Part shown: in pieces, positions 51,962 to 60,450 of the stretch | Layout of the letters: the number at the start of each line of letters is the position of its first letter | How positions within the stretch are numbered: the first letter of the stretch is position 1 | From: Vibrio sp. 10N | Lineage (GTDB): Bacteria; Pseudomonadota; Gammaproteobacteria; Enterobacterales; Vibrionaceae | NCBI RefSeq assembly: GCF_036245475.1 | Contig: NZ_BTPM01000001.1 | Location: 1,426,001 to 1,490,000 of the forward strand | Direction: 5' to 3' | Length of the DNA: 64,000 nucleotides | Translations under genes and position numbers: made by a program | The notes under the pieces: generated by a model | What the model saw: the letters and a program-made list of their open reading frames with translations, nothing else | What the model was told of the DNA's origin: nothing | Database searches by the model: none

Positions 51962-53386
51962 TTACTTCGCTTTTCGGACAATAGCTCGAACCATGCCCTT
52001 AAATATAAACAGGTGGGCGGGCATCATAGCAAACCAATATAGAAGTCCTAAAAAGCCCTTCGGGTGCCACCAGGCGCTGATGTTTATTTCTCGCTGGTCA
52101 CCGTGGTCGGTGATGGTGAATTCCAATCTCCCCAGCCCCGGTCCCTTCATACCGAACAATAGCGAGAGAAAGTGCGGCTGCTCGCAGCGAATAACTTTCC
52201 ATGAGTCAATAAAGTCGCCGATTTTGAGCTCTGGACCCTCTGGTGAACGCCTAACTGGACGACCGCCGCCAAAGAAGATGTCGAGCCACTCTCTGGTTCG
52301 CCATAACGCGTTGGCAAAAAAGTAGCTGTCTTTGGGATCGCCAATCGTTTTTACTACCTCCCATAGCTGCTCTGCGCGTTTGGTCGTGGTAAAACTCGCG
52401 CCCGTTTTCTTTGGGTAATAACCGTAGCCCGCTTGCCAGCGACTGAGTGCGGCGGGCTCAAAGCCCCAAACGTTGCTGCGTATAAACTCCCCATCTTGCT
52501 GAATACTCGTAGCGACGGATTGTTGGTAGGAAATGAGCGGTTGTGGGAATCGTTGCCGAATGGACTGTGAGTCAGCAATGAAGTCGTGCTCCAGACCAGC
52601 CAATAGGGCTCTACCTATGCTGGAAGGTACCGACGTGACAACGCCCAACCAGTATGACGCAATTTTGGGTGTGAGCAGTGGAGTAGCCCATAGCCGCAGC
52701 GGTTTTCCTATTTGCTGACAGATGACTTCGAATTGCTGGCGATAGGAGAGCACATCTGGGCCGCCGACTTCGTAGATGTTGCTATTGGGTTGTGACTCTT
52801 TGGCAAGTTCAATCAGGTAGTGGTTGAGATTCTCTAGTGCTATCGGGTTCGCTTTGGATTCTACCCATTTAGGCGCAATAAGAACGGGAAGGTTGTAGAC
52901 AAAATCGCGCATAATCTCATAAGCAGCAGAGCCTGGCCCTATGATGACACCGGCTCGAAGCTCGGTGATGGGCACTTTGCTGGTTCTGAGCAGTTTGCCT
53001 GTTGCTTTACGAGCGGCGAGATGCTCAGAGTTGCCGGTTTGTGGCTGTATGGCGCTAAGGTAGATGACATGTTGTATTTCGCTTATTTCCAGCGCATCGC
53101 GAAAGTTTTGTGCCAGTGATAATTCGTAGTCTATGAAGTCATGACCGTGCGCCATGCCATGGACCAGAAAGTAAACCAGATCAAATTTTGGGATCAGTGA
53201 GAGCGTGGCGTCACGATCGGCAAGGTCGAGGTATTCGAAGGTCAAATGTGAGTGGGGAATTACCCTTGCTTTTAGATAGTCAATTTGACGCGCAGCGGCG
53301 GTAACTTGATAACCTTGACTGAGTAAAAGAGGGATCAACTGAGAGCCAACATAGCCCGATGCGCCGAGAACCAAAACACGTTTCAT
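51962..53386 (-). CDS. SDR-family NAD(P)-binding protein with DUF2867
   Basis: A 474-residue protein. The N-terminal 300 residues form an atypical short-chain dehydrogenase/reductase fold with the nucleotide motif VLVLGASGYVGSQLIPLL, an acidic DLADRD segment, and RAGVIIGPGS. The C-terminal part (about 330-474) is a DUF2867 domain (GDPKDSYFFANALWRTREWLD, WWHPKGFLGLLYWFAMMPAH), ending with a hydrophobic segment that may contact the membrane. Such fusions are common in marine gammaproteobacteria and have no known reaction. Confidence 0.82.
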   Translation of the reverse strand: MKRVLVLGASGYVGSQLIPLLLSQGYQVTAAARQIDYLKARVIPHSHLTFEYLDLADRDATLSLIPKFDLVYFLVHGMAHGHDFIDYELSLAQNFRDALEISEIQHVIYLSAIQPQTGNSEHLAARKATGKLLRTSKVPITELRAGVIIGPGSAAYEIMRDFVYNLPVLIAPKWVESKANPIALENLNHYLIELAKESQPNSNIYEVGGPDVLSYRQQFEVICQQIGKPLRLWATPLLTPKIASYWLGVVTSVPSSIGRALLAGLEHDFIADSQSIRQRFPQPLISYQQSVATSIQQDGEFIRSNVWGFEPAALSRWQAGYGYYPKKTGASFTTTKRAEQLWEVVKTIGDPKDSYFFANALWRTREWLDIFFGGGRPVRRSPEGPELKIGDFIDSWKVIRCEQPHFLSLLFGMKGPGLGRLEFTITDHGDQREINISAWWHPKGFLGLLYWFAMMPAHLFIFKGMVRAIVRKAK

Positions 53387-53656
53387 TTATATCCCTCGAA
53401 TCCATTCATATAAAAACTATCTCTCTAAAATCTAACACATTTTAGAAAACTTTCAGAGAATCTGTTGAGATAATCCGTGGATCTCCCAAGGTTGGGAAAC
53501 CAACTATTGAGGTGTTTTTTATCGTAAAACGACCACTTATTTTGTTTAAATGTTGAACTCGCAGAATAGTCGTGCTCTCAGGGGGTTTTTCCTTCCTTGT
53601 AGGGCGATTTTAGTGTAAATTCAGTGTCCTAATTTTCGTATGTTTAAAGAGTTTCA

Positions 53657-54328
53657 ATGCTTAAGTTGTCTGACCTTAGCAAGGGCTATATTGATGGTGG
53701 TGAGTTCCATCCTGTACTGCAAAGTGCGGAGTTAACACTGGCACAAGGTGAACAACTGGCATTAATGGGTGAAAGTGGCTCCGGAAAGAGTACGCTACTG
53801 AACTTGATTGCTGGGATCGACAAAGTGGATTCTGGTGAAATATGGTACCCAGACTTTGCAATGCACGAAGCGAAGGAGAGTAAGCGCACTGCTTATCGCC
53901 GCAATAACATTGGTCATATCTTTCAGCAATTTAACTTGCTTCCAACGCTAAATATCGCTGACAACATCCGCTTTTGTCGCCAGATTAAAGGGTTACCTGA
54001 AGATCGCGGCTTGTGGCGTCAAATACTCTCCGCATTGGATTTAATGGCACTGCTTGGACGTTATCCTGAAGAAATCTCCGGTGGTCAACAGCAGCGAGCT
54101 GCGATAGCTAGGGCGTTGTACATGGAACCAAAAATTCTGTTGGCGGATGAGCCGACAGGAAGTCTGGACGAACGCAATGCCGAAGCGGTTATGCGTCTTC
54201 TCACATCTCTTAGCCGACACTTAGAATGCACCTTATTGGTGGTGACGCACAGTGAAAAAGTGGCCTCGCATCTAGATGGTTCAATTCGCCTTCAAGGGGG
54301 GCAATTGCATGTTATGGCCCGTAGTTAA
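53657..54328 (+). CDS. AttE/LolD-like ABC transporter ATP-binding protein (module 2)
   Basis: A 223-residue MacB/LolD-type ATPase, clearly paralogous to the one at 7061. Walker A is GESGSGKST, Q-loop IFQQFNLLPTLN, signature ISGGQQQR (Leu replaced by Ile), Walker B ILLADEPTGSLD, and switch His VTHSEK. All catalytic residues are kept. It overlaps the permease gene by 20 bases. The ribosome site (AAAGAG) is weaker than in module 1. The divergence from module 1 is substantial, so the duplication is old or the two were acquired separately. Confidence 0.88.
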   Translation: MLKLSDLSKGYIDGGEFHPVLQSAELTLAQGEQLALMGESGSGKSTLLNLIAGIDKVDSGEIWYPDFAMHEAKESKRTAYRRNNIGHIFQQFNLLPTLNIADNIRFCRQIKGLPEDRGLWRQILSALDLMALLGRYPEEISGGQQQRAAIARALYMEPKILLADEPTGSLDERNAEAVMRLLTSLSRHLECTLLVVTHSEKVASHLDGSIRLQGGQLHVMARS

Positions 54329-56762
54329 GGCGCTACTCGGGCATTATCGCCGTCACCCTTTACAAATTCTTCTTGTTTGGCTTGGTTTGACTCTCGGGGT
54401 ATCACTGCTTGTTGGTGTGACTGCGATTAACCATCATGCTAAACAGGCTTACGCCAGTGGCGAGCGCTTATTTGCGAATCCGGTTCCGTACCGTATTCGA
54501 CCAAAACATGCCGATACGAAAATCCCTCAAGGTTTCTATATTCAGTTGCGCCGCGACGGCTTTAAGCAATGCGTGCCCTTTGATATTCAAAAGGTGACCA
54601 CCAATGATGGGCTGGAGCTCAATCTAGTTGGTGCGGACCCTATCTCTCTGCTGCAACTTAAAAACAAAATTACGATTAGCGATATCGAATCACAAGATTT
54701 GATTAAAGTACCGACTACCATCTTGGTTAGCCATGACCTTTCACAGCTAAAAGGCTGGAAAAATGGTGACTCCATTACCTTAGACAATGGTTTAGTGCTC
54801 GGGCCGGTGAAAGTGGACCACAAAGTGGGCATCAAAGGGATGCAAGTTGTCGCCGATATGTCCTTGGTACGCGCCATCAAACGTTCTGCTGGTCTTTCGG
54901 TCATTGCCTGTGGTGAAATGAGCCCAAGTCAGCTGGAAAGGCTTCGTAAGTTGATCCCGAATGGCATGACACTTTCTCGCAGCTCTCAGTCTGAGCTGGA
55001 ATCGCTCACGGCGGCTTTCCATACCAATCTATCAGCGATGAGTATGCTGTCTTTCGTGGTTGGTCTGTTTATCTTCTATCAAGCAATGTCGCTTTCATTA
55101 GCTCAGCGTCAGCCGCTGGTGGGTAGTCTGAGACAAGTTGGGGTCTCTGGATGGCAACTGGCGCTGGCACTGTGTATGGAGCTTGCAGTATTGGTGCTGC
55201 TGAGCTGGCTGTGTGGCAACGTTTTCGGTCTTGTGTTGGCGAATCAACTTATTCCTGCCGTGTCCCAAAGTTTGAGCGATCTTTATGACGCCAATATCGG
55301 GCTAAGCATCGATTGGAGTTGGCAATGGAGCTTGTACAGCTTTGTGCTGGCTATGTCGGGGGCGGTGATATCGTGTGGCTGGCCTTTGATTCGTTTGTTG
55401 AAAACTCAACCAATTCGCTTATCAGCGCGATTGTCGTTAATGCGCTTCACTGGCGCAGAGTTCACTTGGCAGGCATTTTTGGCATGTGGCTTGTGTGTGG
55501 CGGCTATTGCAATTTATCAGGCACCGAAATCGCAAAACTCAGGTTATGCCATTATTGTGTTGATGCTCCTTAGCGTGGCATTGATTACGCCGTTTATTAC
55601 TTGGAAGATATTTACTCTATTCTCGTACTCACTTCGCTGGGTTAAATTGCGTTGGTTTTTTGCCGATGCGGCAGCGAGTATGAGCTACCGCGGCGTGGCG
55701 AATATGGCCTTTATGTTGGCTATGGCGGCGAACATGGGGGTAGAGACCATGGTTGGCAGTTTCCGCGACACCACCGATCGCTGGCTAACACAACGTTTGG
55801 CAGCGGACATCTATGTATATCCTACAAACAACAGTGCCAAACGCATGAGCCACTGGCTAGAACAGCAGCCGGAAGTCGAACGCGTATGGTGGCGTTGGGA
55901 AGAAGAGATCCCAACCGAATCCGGTTTAATGCAAGTTGTGAGTACCGGCAATTCTGTTGGTGAAATGGACGCATTGACGGTAAAAATTGCCGTACCAAAC
56001 TATTGGTATCATTTGCATCACTCTCGCAGCATTATGATCAGTGAATCTATGGCATTGAAGCGGGAATTACGCCCTGGTGATTATGTTGATTTAGGAGCCC
56101 CGCTGGGCGGAAATTGGCATATTGTTGGGGTCTATTACGATTACGGTAACCCATATCATCAAGTACTGCTGTCTGAAAAGCGCTGGCTCGCGAACTTAGC
56201 AGGCTCTGGTGATGTGGCGCTGGGCGCAGTATTAAATGATAAGTCGCAATCTTTGTTTGTGGAGCAAAGGCTTCAATCACGCTTTAGACTGAGCAGCGAA
56301 CGTATTTACGACAATACCTCTATCCATAATAAAGCGATGACGACGTTTGATCGTACTTTCGCTATTGCCGATACGCTGGGCAACATCACGTTAGTGATTG
56401 CAGTGTTTGGTATTTTCTTCGCGACCATTGCTGGAGAGATAACCCGTCAACGGCATACCTCTTTGTTACGCTGTTTGGGCGTCTCGGGGAAAGAATTGGT
56501 GATGATTGGCGGCTTGCAATTATTAGTTTTTGGTCTGATCTCTGCGGCGATCGCTATGCCTTTAGGGGTGGCCTTGGCGCAGCTTATCGTCGACATCGTG
56601 ATTAAGCAGTCGTTCGGTTGGTCACTTGAGCTGCAAATCGTTCCATGGCAATACTTAGGCACTTGTTTGTGGTCGCTGGCGGCATTAGTCGTTGCAGGAG
56701 CGCTTCCGGTATTGAAGCTTATCCGTAACTCGCCGATTCATTCATTGAGGGATGCACTGTAG
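54309..56762 (+). CDS. FtsX-type ABC permease, AttF-AttG-like fusion (module 2)
   Basis: An 817-residue permease with the same layout as module 1: N-terminal helix, periplasmic domain (about 40-245), a three-helix group from about 250 to 375, and more helices to about 450. A second periplasmic domain and a C-terminal three-helix group follow. Shared landmarks include FHTNLSAMSMLSFVVGLFI near 250 and TFDRTFAIADTLGNITLVIAVFGIF before the last helices. I use ATG 54309 (MLWPVVK), preceded by a G-rich ribosome site. The longer frame from 54276 adds residues absent from the paralogue. Confidence 0.82.
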   Translation: MLWPVVKALLGHYRRHPLQILLVWLGLTLGVSLLVGVTAINHHAKQAYASGERLFANPVPYRIRPKHADTKIPQGFYIQLRRDGFKQCVPFDIQKVTTNDGLELNLVGADPISLLQLKNKITISDIESQDLIKVPTTILVSHDLSQLKGWKNGDSITLDNGLVLGPVKVDHKVGIKGMQVVADMSLVRAIKRSAGLSVIACGEMSPSQLERLRKLIPNGMTLSRSSQSELESLTAAFHTNLSAMSMLSFVVGLFIFYQAMSLSLAQRQPLVGSLRQVGVSGWQLALALCMELAVLVLLSWLCGNVFGLVLANQLIPAVSQSLSDLYDANIGLSIDWSWQWSLYSFVLAMSGAVISCGWPLIRLLKTQPIRLSARLSLMRFTGAEFTWQAFLACGLCVAAIAIYQAPKSQNSGYAIIVLMLLSVALITPFITWKIFTLFSYSLRWVKLRWFFADAAASMSYRGVANMAFMLAMAANMGVETMVGSFRDTTDRWLTQRLAADIYVYPTNNSAKRMSHWLEQQPEVERVWWRWEEEIPTESGLMQVVSTGNSVGEMDALTVKIAVPNYWYHLHHSRSIMISESMALKRELRPGDYVDLGAPLGGNWHIVGVYYDYGNPYHQVLLSEKRWLANLAGSGDVALGAVLNDKSQSLFVEQRLQSRFRLSSERIYDNTSIHNKAMTTFDRTFAIADTLGNITLVIAVFGIFFATIAGEITRQRHTSLLRCLGVSGKELVMIGGLQLLVFGLISAAIAMPLGVALAQLIVDIVIKQSFGWSLELQIVPWQYLGTCLWSLAALVVAGALPVLKLIRNSPIHSLRDAL

Positions 56763-57878
56763 ATGAACCGAATGCAGAAACTCATCTTTTCTTGTTTGCT
56801 GATTGTGGTGATCGCCGGCAGCGTCATTTGGTTGACTAAGCCTGAGCATCGTAAGGTGACCCTAACCAAAACCAGTCAAATTAATGCTGTGTTTGGTTCG
56901 CCGGGCAAGAAAGTCTTTGAGCCAGTTCTGCCTGATCGCGAGATCACATTGCCCCGTGACTTTCGTTTTCACCCTGAGTTTCAGCATGAATGGTGGCAGT
57001 TTGTCGCGCAGTTAGAAGACGAGGCAGGGCAAACCTATTGGCTAAGAGTGCGTTTCTTCCGTTATGCCAGCGATGATCGAATCGCAACTGGCTGGCAAGA
57101 TCCACAGATCTATATTGCCAATGTCGTGCTAAATAGCCATTTGGGGATGTTTACTGATCAGCGTGTAGCGCGTGGTGGTATCGGCCAAGCCGGTGGGCTA
57201 AGTCGTCCATTCAGAGTGTGGATCGATGATTGGTCATGGCGCTCTTTATCGAGTGAACCGCTTCCTGGCAACTTACAACTGGCGACAGAGCAATTTGCGA
57301 TTAACCTGCAACTCATGCCATCGGGTCGCTACGCATTGCTCGGTGACAACGGTTATCACAAAAAGCACGATTTATTGCCTCGTGCTTCTTATGCAATTGA
57401 AGCCCCGTTTGTTAAATCGATGGGGACTTTGTCGCTCGCAAATGGCAAGGCTCTTAAGGTAAAAGGCCGCGCATGGCTTAGCAAAGAGTGGGGCAGTGAA
57501 CTGGTAGGTGCGAGTTATGTTGGGGAAGATAACTTTGTTCTCTGGCTTAATGACGCCGAAGCTTTGTTGGTTAGCCGCTATCGATATAAAGACAACATGC
57601 CTTATGCCAGCGCTGCGATTGTGGACCGCCAAGGTAACGCGAAGAATATTCCTACAGACGATATCGCTATTCGAGCCATTGGCTATACGGAATTCGATTC
57701 GGGTAGGCGCGTGCCTTTAAGTTGGCGACTACAAATTCCGAGCCAGGATATAGACCTCGTTCTCAAAGCTCGTAAACGAGACAATTGGGTCAACTTTGTT
57801 GTCCCCCAATGGCAGGGGGCAATTATGGCCAATGGCTCTCATCGAGCCCAAGGTTTCATGCAATTAAGCGGCTACTAA
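56763..57878 (+). CDS. AttH/CrtC-like membrane-anchored protein (module 2)
   Basis: A 371-residue paralogue of the lipoprotein at 10217. It has an N-terminal hydrophobic anchor (LIFSCLLIVVIAGSVIWL) but no proper lipobox, so it is probably held by a membrane helix. The fold landmarks are kept (FQHEWWQF, DDWSW, LLGDNGYH, PQWQGAI). The core signature differs: AWLSKEWGS replaces AWIDREWSS, and ASYVGEDNFVLWL replaces the GWDWF segment. If the Asp-Arg-Glu-Trp cluster is functional in the family, this copy has changed or lost that function. It starts directly after the permease stop. Confidence 0.82.
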   Translation: MNRMQKLIFSCLLIVVIAGSVIWLTKPEHRKVTLTKTSQINAVFGSPGKKVFEPVLPDREITLPRDFRFHPEFQHEWWQFVAQLEDEAGQTYWLRVRFFRYASDDRIATGWQDPQIYIANVVLNSHLGMFTDQRVARGGIGQAGGLSRPFRVWIDDWSWRSLSSEPLPGNLQLATEQFAINLQLMPSGRYALLGDNGYHKKHDLLPRASYAIEAPFVKSMGTLSLANGKALKVKGRAWLSKEWGSELVGASYVGEDNFVLWLNDAEALLVSRYRYKDNMPYASAAIVDRQGNAKNIPTDDIAIRAIGYTEFDSGRRVPLSWRLQIPSQDIDLVLKARKRDNWVNFVVPQWQGAIMANGSHRAQGFMQLSGY

Positions 57879-57891
57879 GCCGCTTTTTTTT
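57866..57891 (+). terminator. Terminator of Att module 2
   Basis: An 8-bp stem AAGCGGCT/AGCCGCTT with an ACTA loop and a run of eight T. The stop codon of the gene lies in the loop and descending arm. Confidence 0.9.
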
Positions 57892-58184
57892 GCCCGTGAT
57901 TTAGTTACATCTGTAATTTCTTGTTACCTTGTGGTGTTACATTATTGTTTTAGAATGATATTGACACTGCGTAGACTGAGTGTGGCATATCATTCATGGC
58001 ATCAATCTATACTCTATACTGTTACTAGTGGTGCTGAATTGGTATACATATCTCGAAACTTGTATGAGGATTATTCGGTTATTCCTACAATTAACATCCG
58101 TAGAATCGATTTTTTATGGAATTTAACTAGATATACAATTTTTAACATTCAAACAATGTGAATAAATATTAAGGGCTTTACATT
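57892..58184. other. AT-rich leader of nhaA
   Basis: About 300 AT-rich bases between the Att terminator and nhaA. No gene, strong hairpin or obvious operator is seen. A TTGACA-like hexamer occurs near 57960 without a convincing -10 at standard spacing. No nhaR gene is present in the window. Confidence 0.35.
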
Positions 58185-59354
58185 ATGAATGACGTCATTC
58201 GTAACTTTTTTAAGATGGAATCTGCAGGGGGCATCATCCTTGTTATTGCTGCGGCAATTGCGATGATTATCGCCAACTCTCCTCTCAATGAAATGTATCA
58301 AGGCGTGCTTCATACCTACGTTTTCGGTCTATCAATTTCACACTGGATCAACGATGGTTTGATGGCAATTTTCTTCTTCCTAATTGGTTTGGAAGTAAAA
58401 CGTGAGTTGCTTGAAGGCGCGTTAAAGTCGAAAGAGACAGCCATCTTCCCTGCAATTGCTGCTGTGGGCGGTATGGTAGCGCCAGCACTTATCTATGTGA
58501 TGTTTAATATGGGTGATGCTGAAGCAATGAGTGGTTGGGCTATTCCAGCGGCAACGGACATTGCATTTGCTCTAGGTATTATGGCGCTACTTGGCAAACG
58601 TGTACCGGTTGCATTGAAAGTGTTCCTACTTGCTCTTGCCATCATTGATGATTTAGGCGTTATCGTAATCATTGCGCTTTTCTACAGCAGCGATCTATCG
58701 ACAATTGCATTGACGCTTGGCTTCATAATGACCGGCCTCTTGTTTATCCTCAACGCCAAGAAGGTGACGAGTATTCCGGTCTACCTGGCCGTCGGTGCAG
58801 TGCTCTGGGTGAGCGTATTAGCATCTGGCGTTCACGCGACTCTTGCTGGTGTGGTACTTGGTTTTGCCATCCCTCTAAATGGCAAGCCAGGTGAGCATTC
58901 GCCACTTAAACATCTAGAGCATGCACTTCACCCATATGTTGCGTTTGGTATCTTGCCTATTTTCGCATTCGCTAACGCAGGTATTTCACTAGAAGGTGTG
59001 TCGATGTCTGGCCTTACTTCTATGTTACCGCTGGGTATCGCATTGGGTCTTCTTGTTGGTAAGCCACTGGGTATCTTTACATTCAGCTGGGCAGCCGTGA
59101 AGTTGGGCGTTGCTAAACTGCCAGAGGGTGTTGATTTCAAACAAATCTTCGCAGTTTCCGTTCTGTGTGGTATCGGCTTCACTATGTCTATCTTTATTGC
59201 TTCGTTGGCGTTCACAGGTGTTAGTGCAGAGTTTGATACATACGCAAGATTAGGTATTTTGATGGGGTCTACGACAGCTGCAGTTTTAGGTTACTTCCTG
59301 TTGAACTTGTCACTTCCGAAGGAAGCTGCGCCAGAGCCAAAAATCCAATACTAA
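58185..59354 (+). CDS. nhaA: Na+/H+ antiporter NhaA
   Basis: A 389-residue inner-membrane antiporter that expels Na+ (or Li+) in exchange for protons. Twelve hydrophobic helices are apparent. Hallmarks are [15 protein letters not shown] in the first third, the pair of Asp residues in [21 protein letters not shown] (transport site), and the unwound-helix regions [13 protein letters not shown] and [15 protein letters not shown]. The length equals E. coli NhaA. It is a single-gene unit with its own terminator. Vibrios use it for salt and alkaline pH homeostasis. Confidence 0.97.
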   Translation: MNDVIRNFFKMESAGGIILVIAAAIAMIIANSPLNEMYQGVLHTYVFGLSISHWINDGLMAIFFFLIGLEVKRELLEGALKSKETAIFPAIAAVGGMVAPALIYVMFNMGDAEAMSGWAIPAATDIAFALGIMALLGKRVPVALKVFLLALAIIDDLGVIVIIALFYSSDLSTIALTLGFIMTGLLFILNAKKVTSIPVYLAVGAVLWVSVLASGVHATLAGVVLGFAIPLNGKPGEHSPLKHLEHALHPYVAFGILPIFAFANAGISLEGVSMSGLTSMLPLGIALGLLVGKPLGIFTFSWAAVKLGVAKLPEGVDFKQIFAVSVLCGIGFTMSIFIASLAFTGVSAEFDTYARLGILMGSTTAAVLGYFLLNLSLPKEAAPEPKIQY

Positions 59355-59384
59355 TTGCTCAGGCTTTCTAGTCACCTGACAATA

Positions 59385-59410
59385 AACCCAGCTTCGGCTG
59401 GGTTTTTTTG
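59385..59410 (+). terminator. Terminator of nhaA
   Basis: A 9-bp stem AAACCCAGC/GCTGGGTTT closed by a TTCG tetraloop and followed by a T run, about 30 bases after the nhaA stop. Confidence 0.93.
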
Positions 59411-59443
59411 TTTCTGCGCTGAGTGTTTTGGATCTGCGAGGGC

Positions 59444-59650
59444 AAAAAAAAGCCCAAACCAACAAGGGGTTTGGGCGGATACAAATAGGAGTTAATAAGA
59501 AAAAAGCAGCATGCAGTCAACAAAAGGAAAAACAGTGGCATCAGAAACTCATTCTTTGCTGACTACAGTTAAGTAGACCCACCTGATCAGAAATAGTTCA
59601 CTACAATTTCAAAAAAATTCACCCCAAATACAATGTACCTTTAAAACAGA
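59444..59650 (-). ncRNA. Possible minus-strand small RNA
   Basis: GCCCAAACC (59452-59460) pairs exactly with GGTTTGGGC (59468-59476). On the minus strand the hairpin is followed by eight T (the A run at 59444-59451), a textbook intrinsic terminator. No minus-strand protein gene lies to its right; the next genes there are on the plus strand. The simplest reading is a small RNA transcribed leftward from somewhere below about 59680. The 5' end and promoter are not identified, so the right boundary is a guess. Confidence 0.35.
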
Positions 59651-59728
59651 CATTTAAAAAAGAAGTCCGACCAGTATTTGAAAAGTTTGATGTTAATCAC
59701 TTGTTATCTCTGTGTTGCAGGAGTATAT

Positions 59729-59744
59729 TCAAACATATGTTTGA
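59729..59744. promoter_or_regulatory. Palindromic operator, probably for PsrA
   Basis: TCAAACAT/ATGTTTGA is a perfect 16-base palindrome ending 14 bases before the psrA start codon. PsrA regulators bind sites of the CAAAC...GTTTG type, so this is a likely autoregulatory operator that also affects fadE downstream. Confidence 0.65.
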
Positions 59745-59758
59745 TACGGGCGATTGAA

Positions 59759-60385
59759 ATGACGACAAGAGTTACCACAAAAGACAAGATCCTGGACGTC
59801 GCAGAAGCACTGTTTGCTGACGGCGGTTTCAACGACACATCACTGCGTACCATTACGAGTAAGGCAAATGTGAACTTAGCGTCCGTCAATTATCACTTTG
59901 GCGATAAAAAGACGCTTGTTCGAGCGGTATTGAATCGTTATCTGGAAGCCTTTATGCCTGCGGTGGAAACAGCGCTTTACCAGCTGAATGAGCGTGACGA
60001 CTACGACATGGTTGACGTGTTTCAATCGCTCAAAGAACCATTGCTTGCACTTAATGAATTGAAGCCGGGTGGGGCAAGTCGCTTTATGTCGTTAGTCGGT
60101 AGAGGCTACACCGATGTGCAAGGTCACCTGCGTTGGTTTATCACCACTCGCTACACCGAAACGCTTGCGATGTTTACTCAATCAGTTATGCGAGCCAATC
60201 CTAAGTTAGATGCAGAAACGCTGTTCTGGCGTCTACACCTTACGCTCGGCACCTGCGTATTCACAATGGCCTCAAGTCAGGCACTATCAGAGATTGCTCT
60301 GAGCTCGTTCGAAAAAGAAGTCAACGCAGAAGCAATTATTGACCAAATTATTCCTTACCTCGCAGCGGGCGTCGCCGCGGAGTAA
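59759..60385 (+). CDS. psrA: TetR-family fatty-acid regulator (PsrA-like)
   Basis: A 208-residue TetR-type regulator. The N-terminal helix-turn-helix (ILDVAEALFADGGFNDTSLRTI, then NVNLASVNYHFGDKKTLV) is typical. The C-terminal ligand domain has the PsrA-like segment LGTCVFTMASSQALSEI. It stands directly before fadE, as in other Vibrio genomes, and probably represses fatty-acid degradation genes until bound by long-chain fatty acids or acyl-CoA. I chose ATG 59759. The longer frame from 59678 runs through the palindromic operator. Confidence 0.83.
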   Translation: MTTRVTTKDKILDVAEALFADGGFNDTSLRTITSKANVNLASVNYHFGDKKTLVRAVLNRYLEAFMPAVETALYQLNERDDYDMVDVFQSLKEPLLALNELKPGGASRFMSLVGRGYTDVQGHLRWFITTRYTETLAMFTQSVMRANPKLDAETLFWRLHLTLGTCVFTMASSQALSEIALSSFEKEVNAEAIIDQIIPYLAAGVAAE

Positions 60386-60450
60386 AGCTTTAAATAAAAA
60401 CGTAATAAAACCAAATAATAAAAATACACCTGAACAAAAGGATATGTATC

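Larger units (their letters stand above)
59411..59758. other. nhaA-psrA intergenic region
   Basis: About 350 bases. It contains a minus-strand terminator (59444-59476) without a matching protein gene, and an AT-rich stretch where the psrA promoter must lie. The palindrome TCAAACATATGTTTGA is at 59729-59744. A related imperfect pair (TTTGAAAAGTTTGA) is near 59680. Confidence 0.55.
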
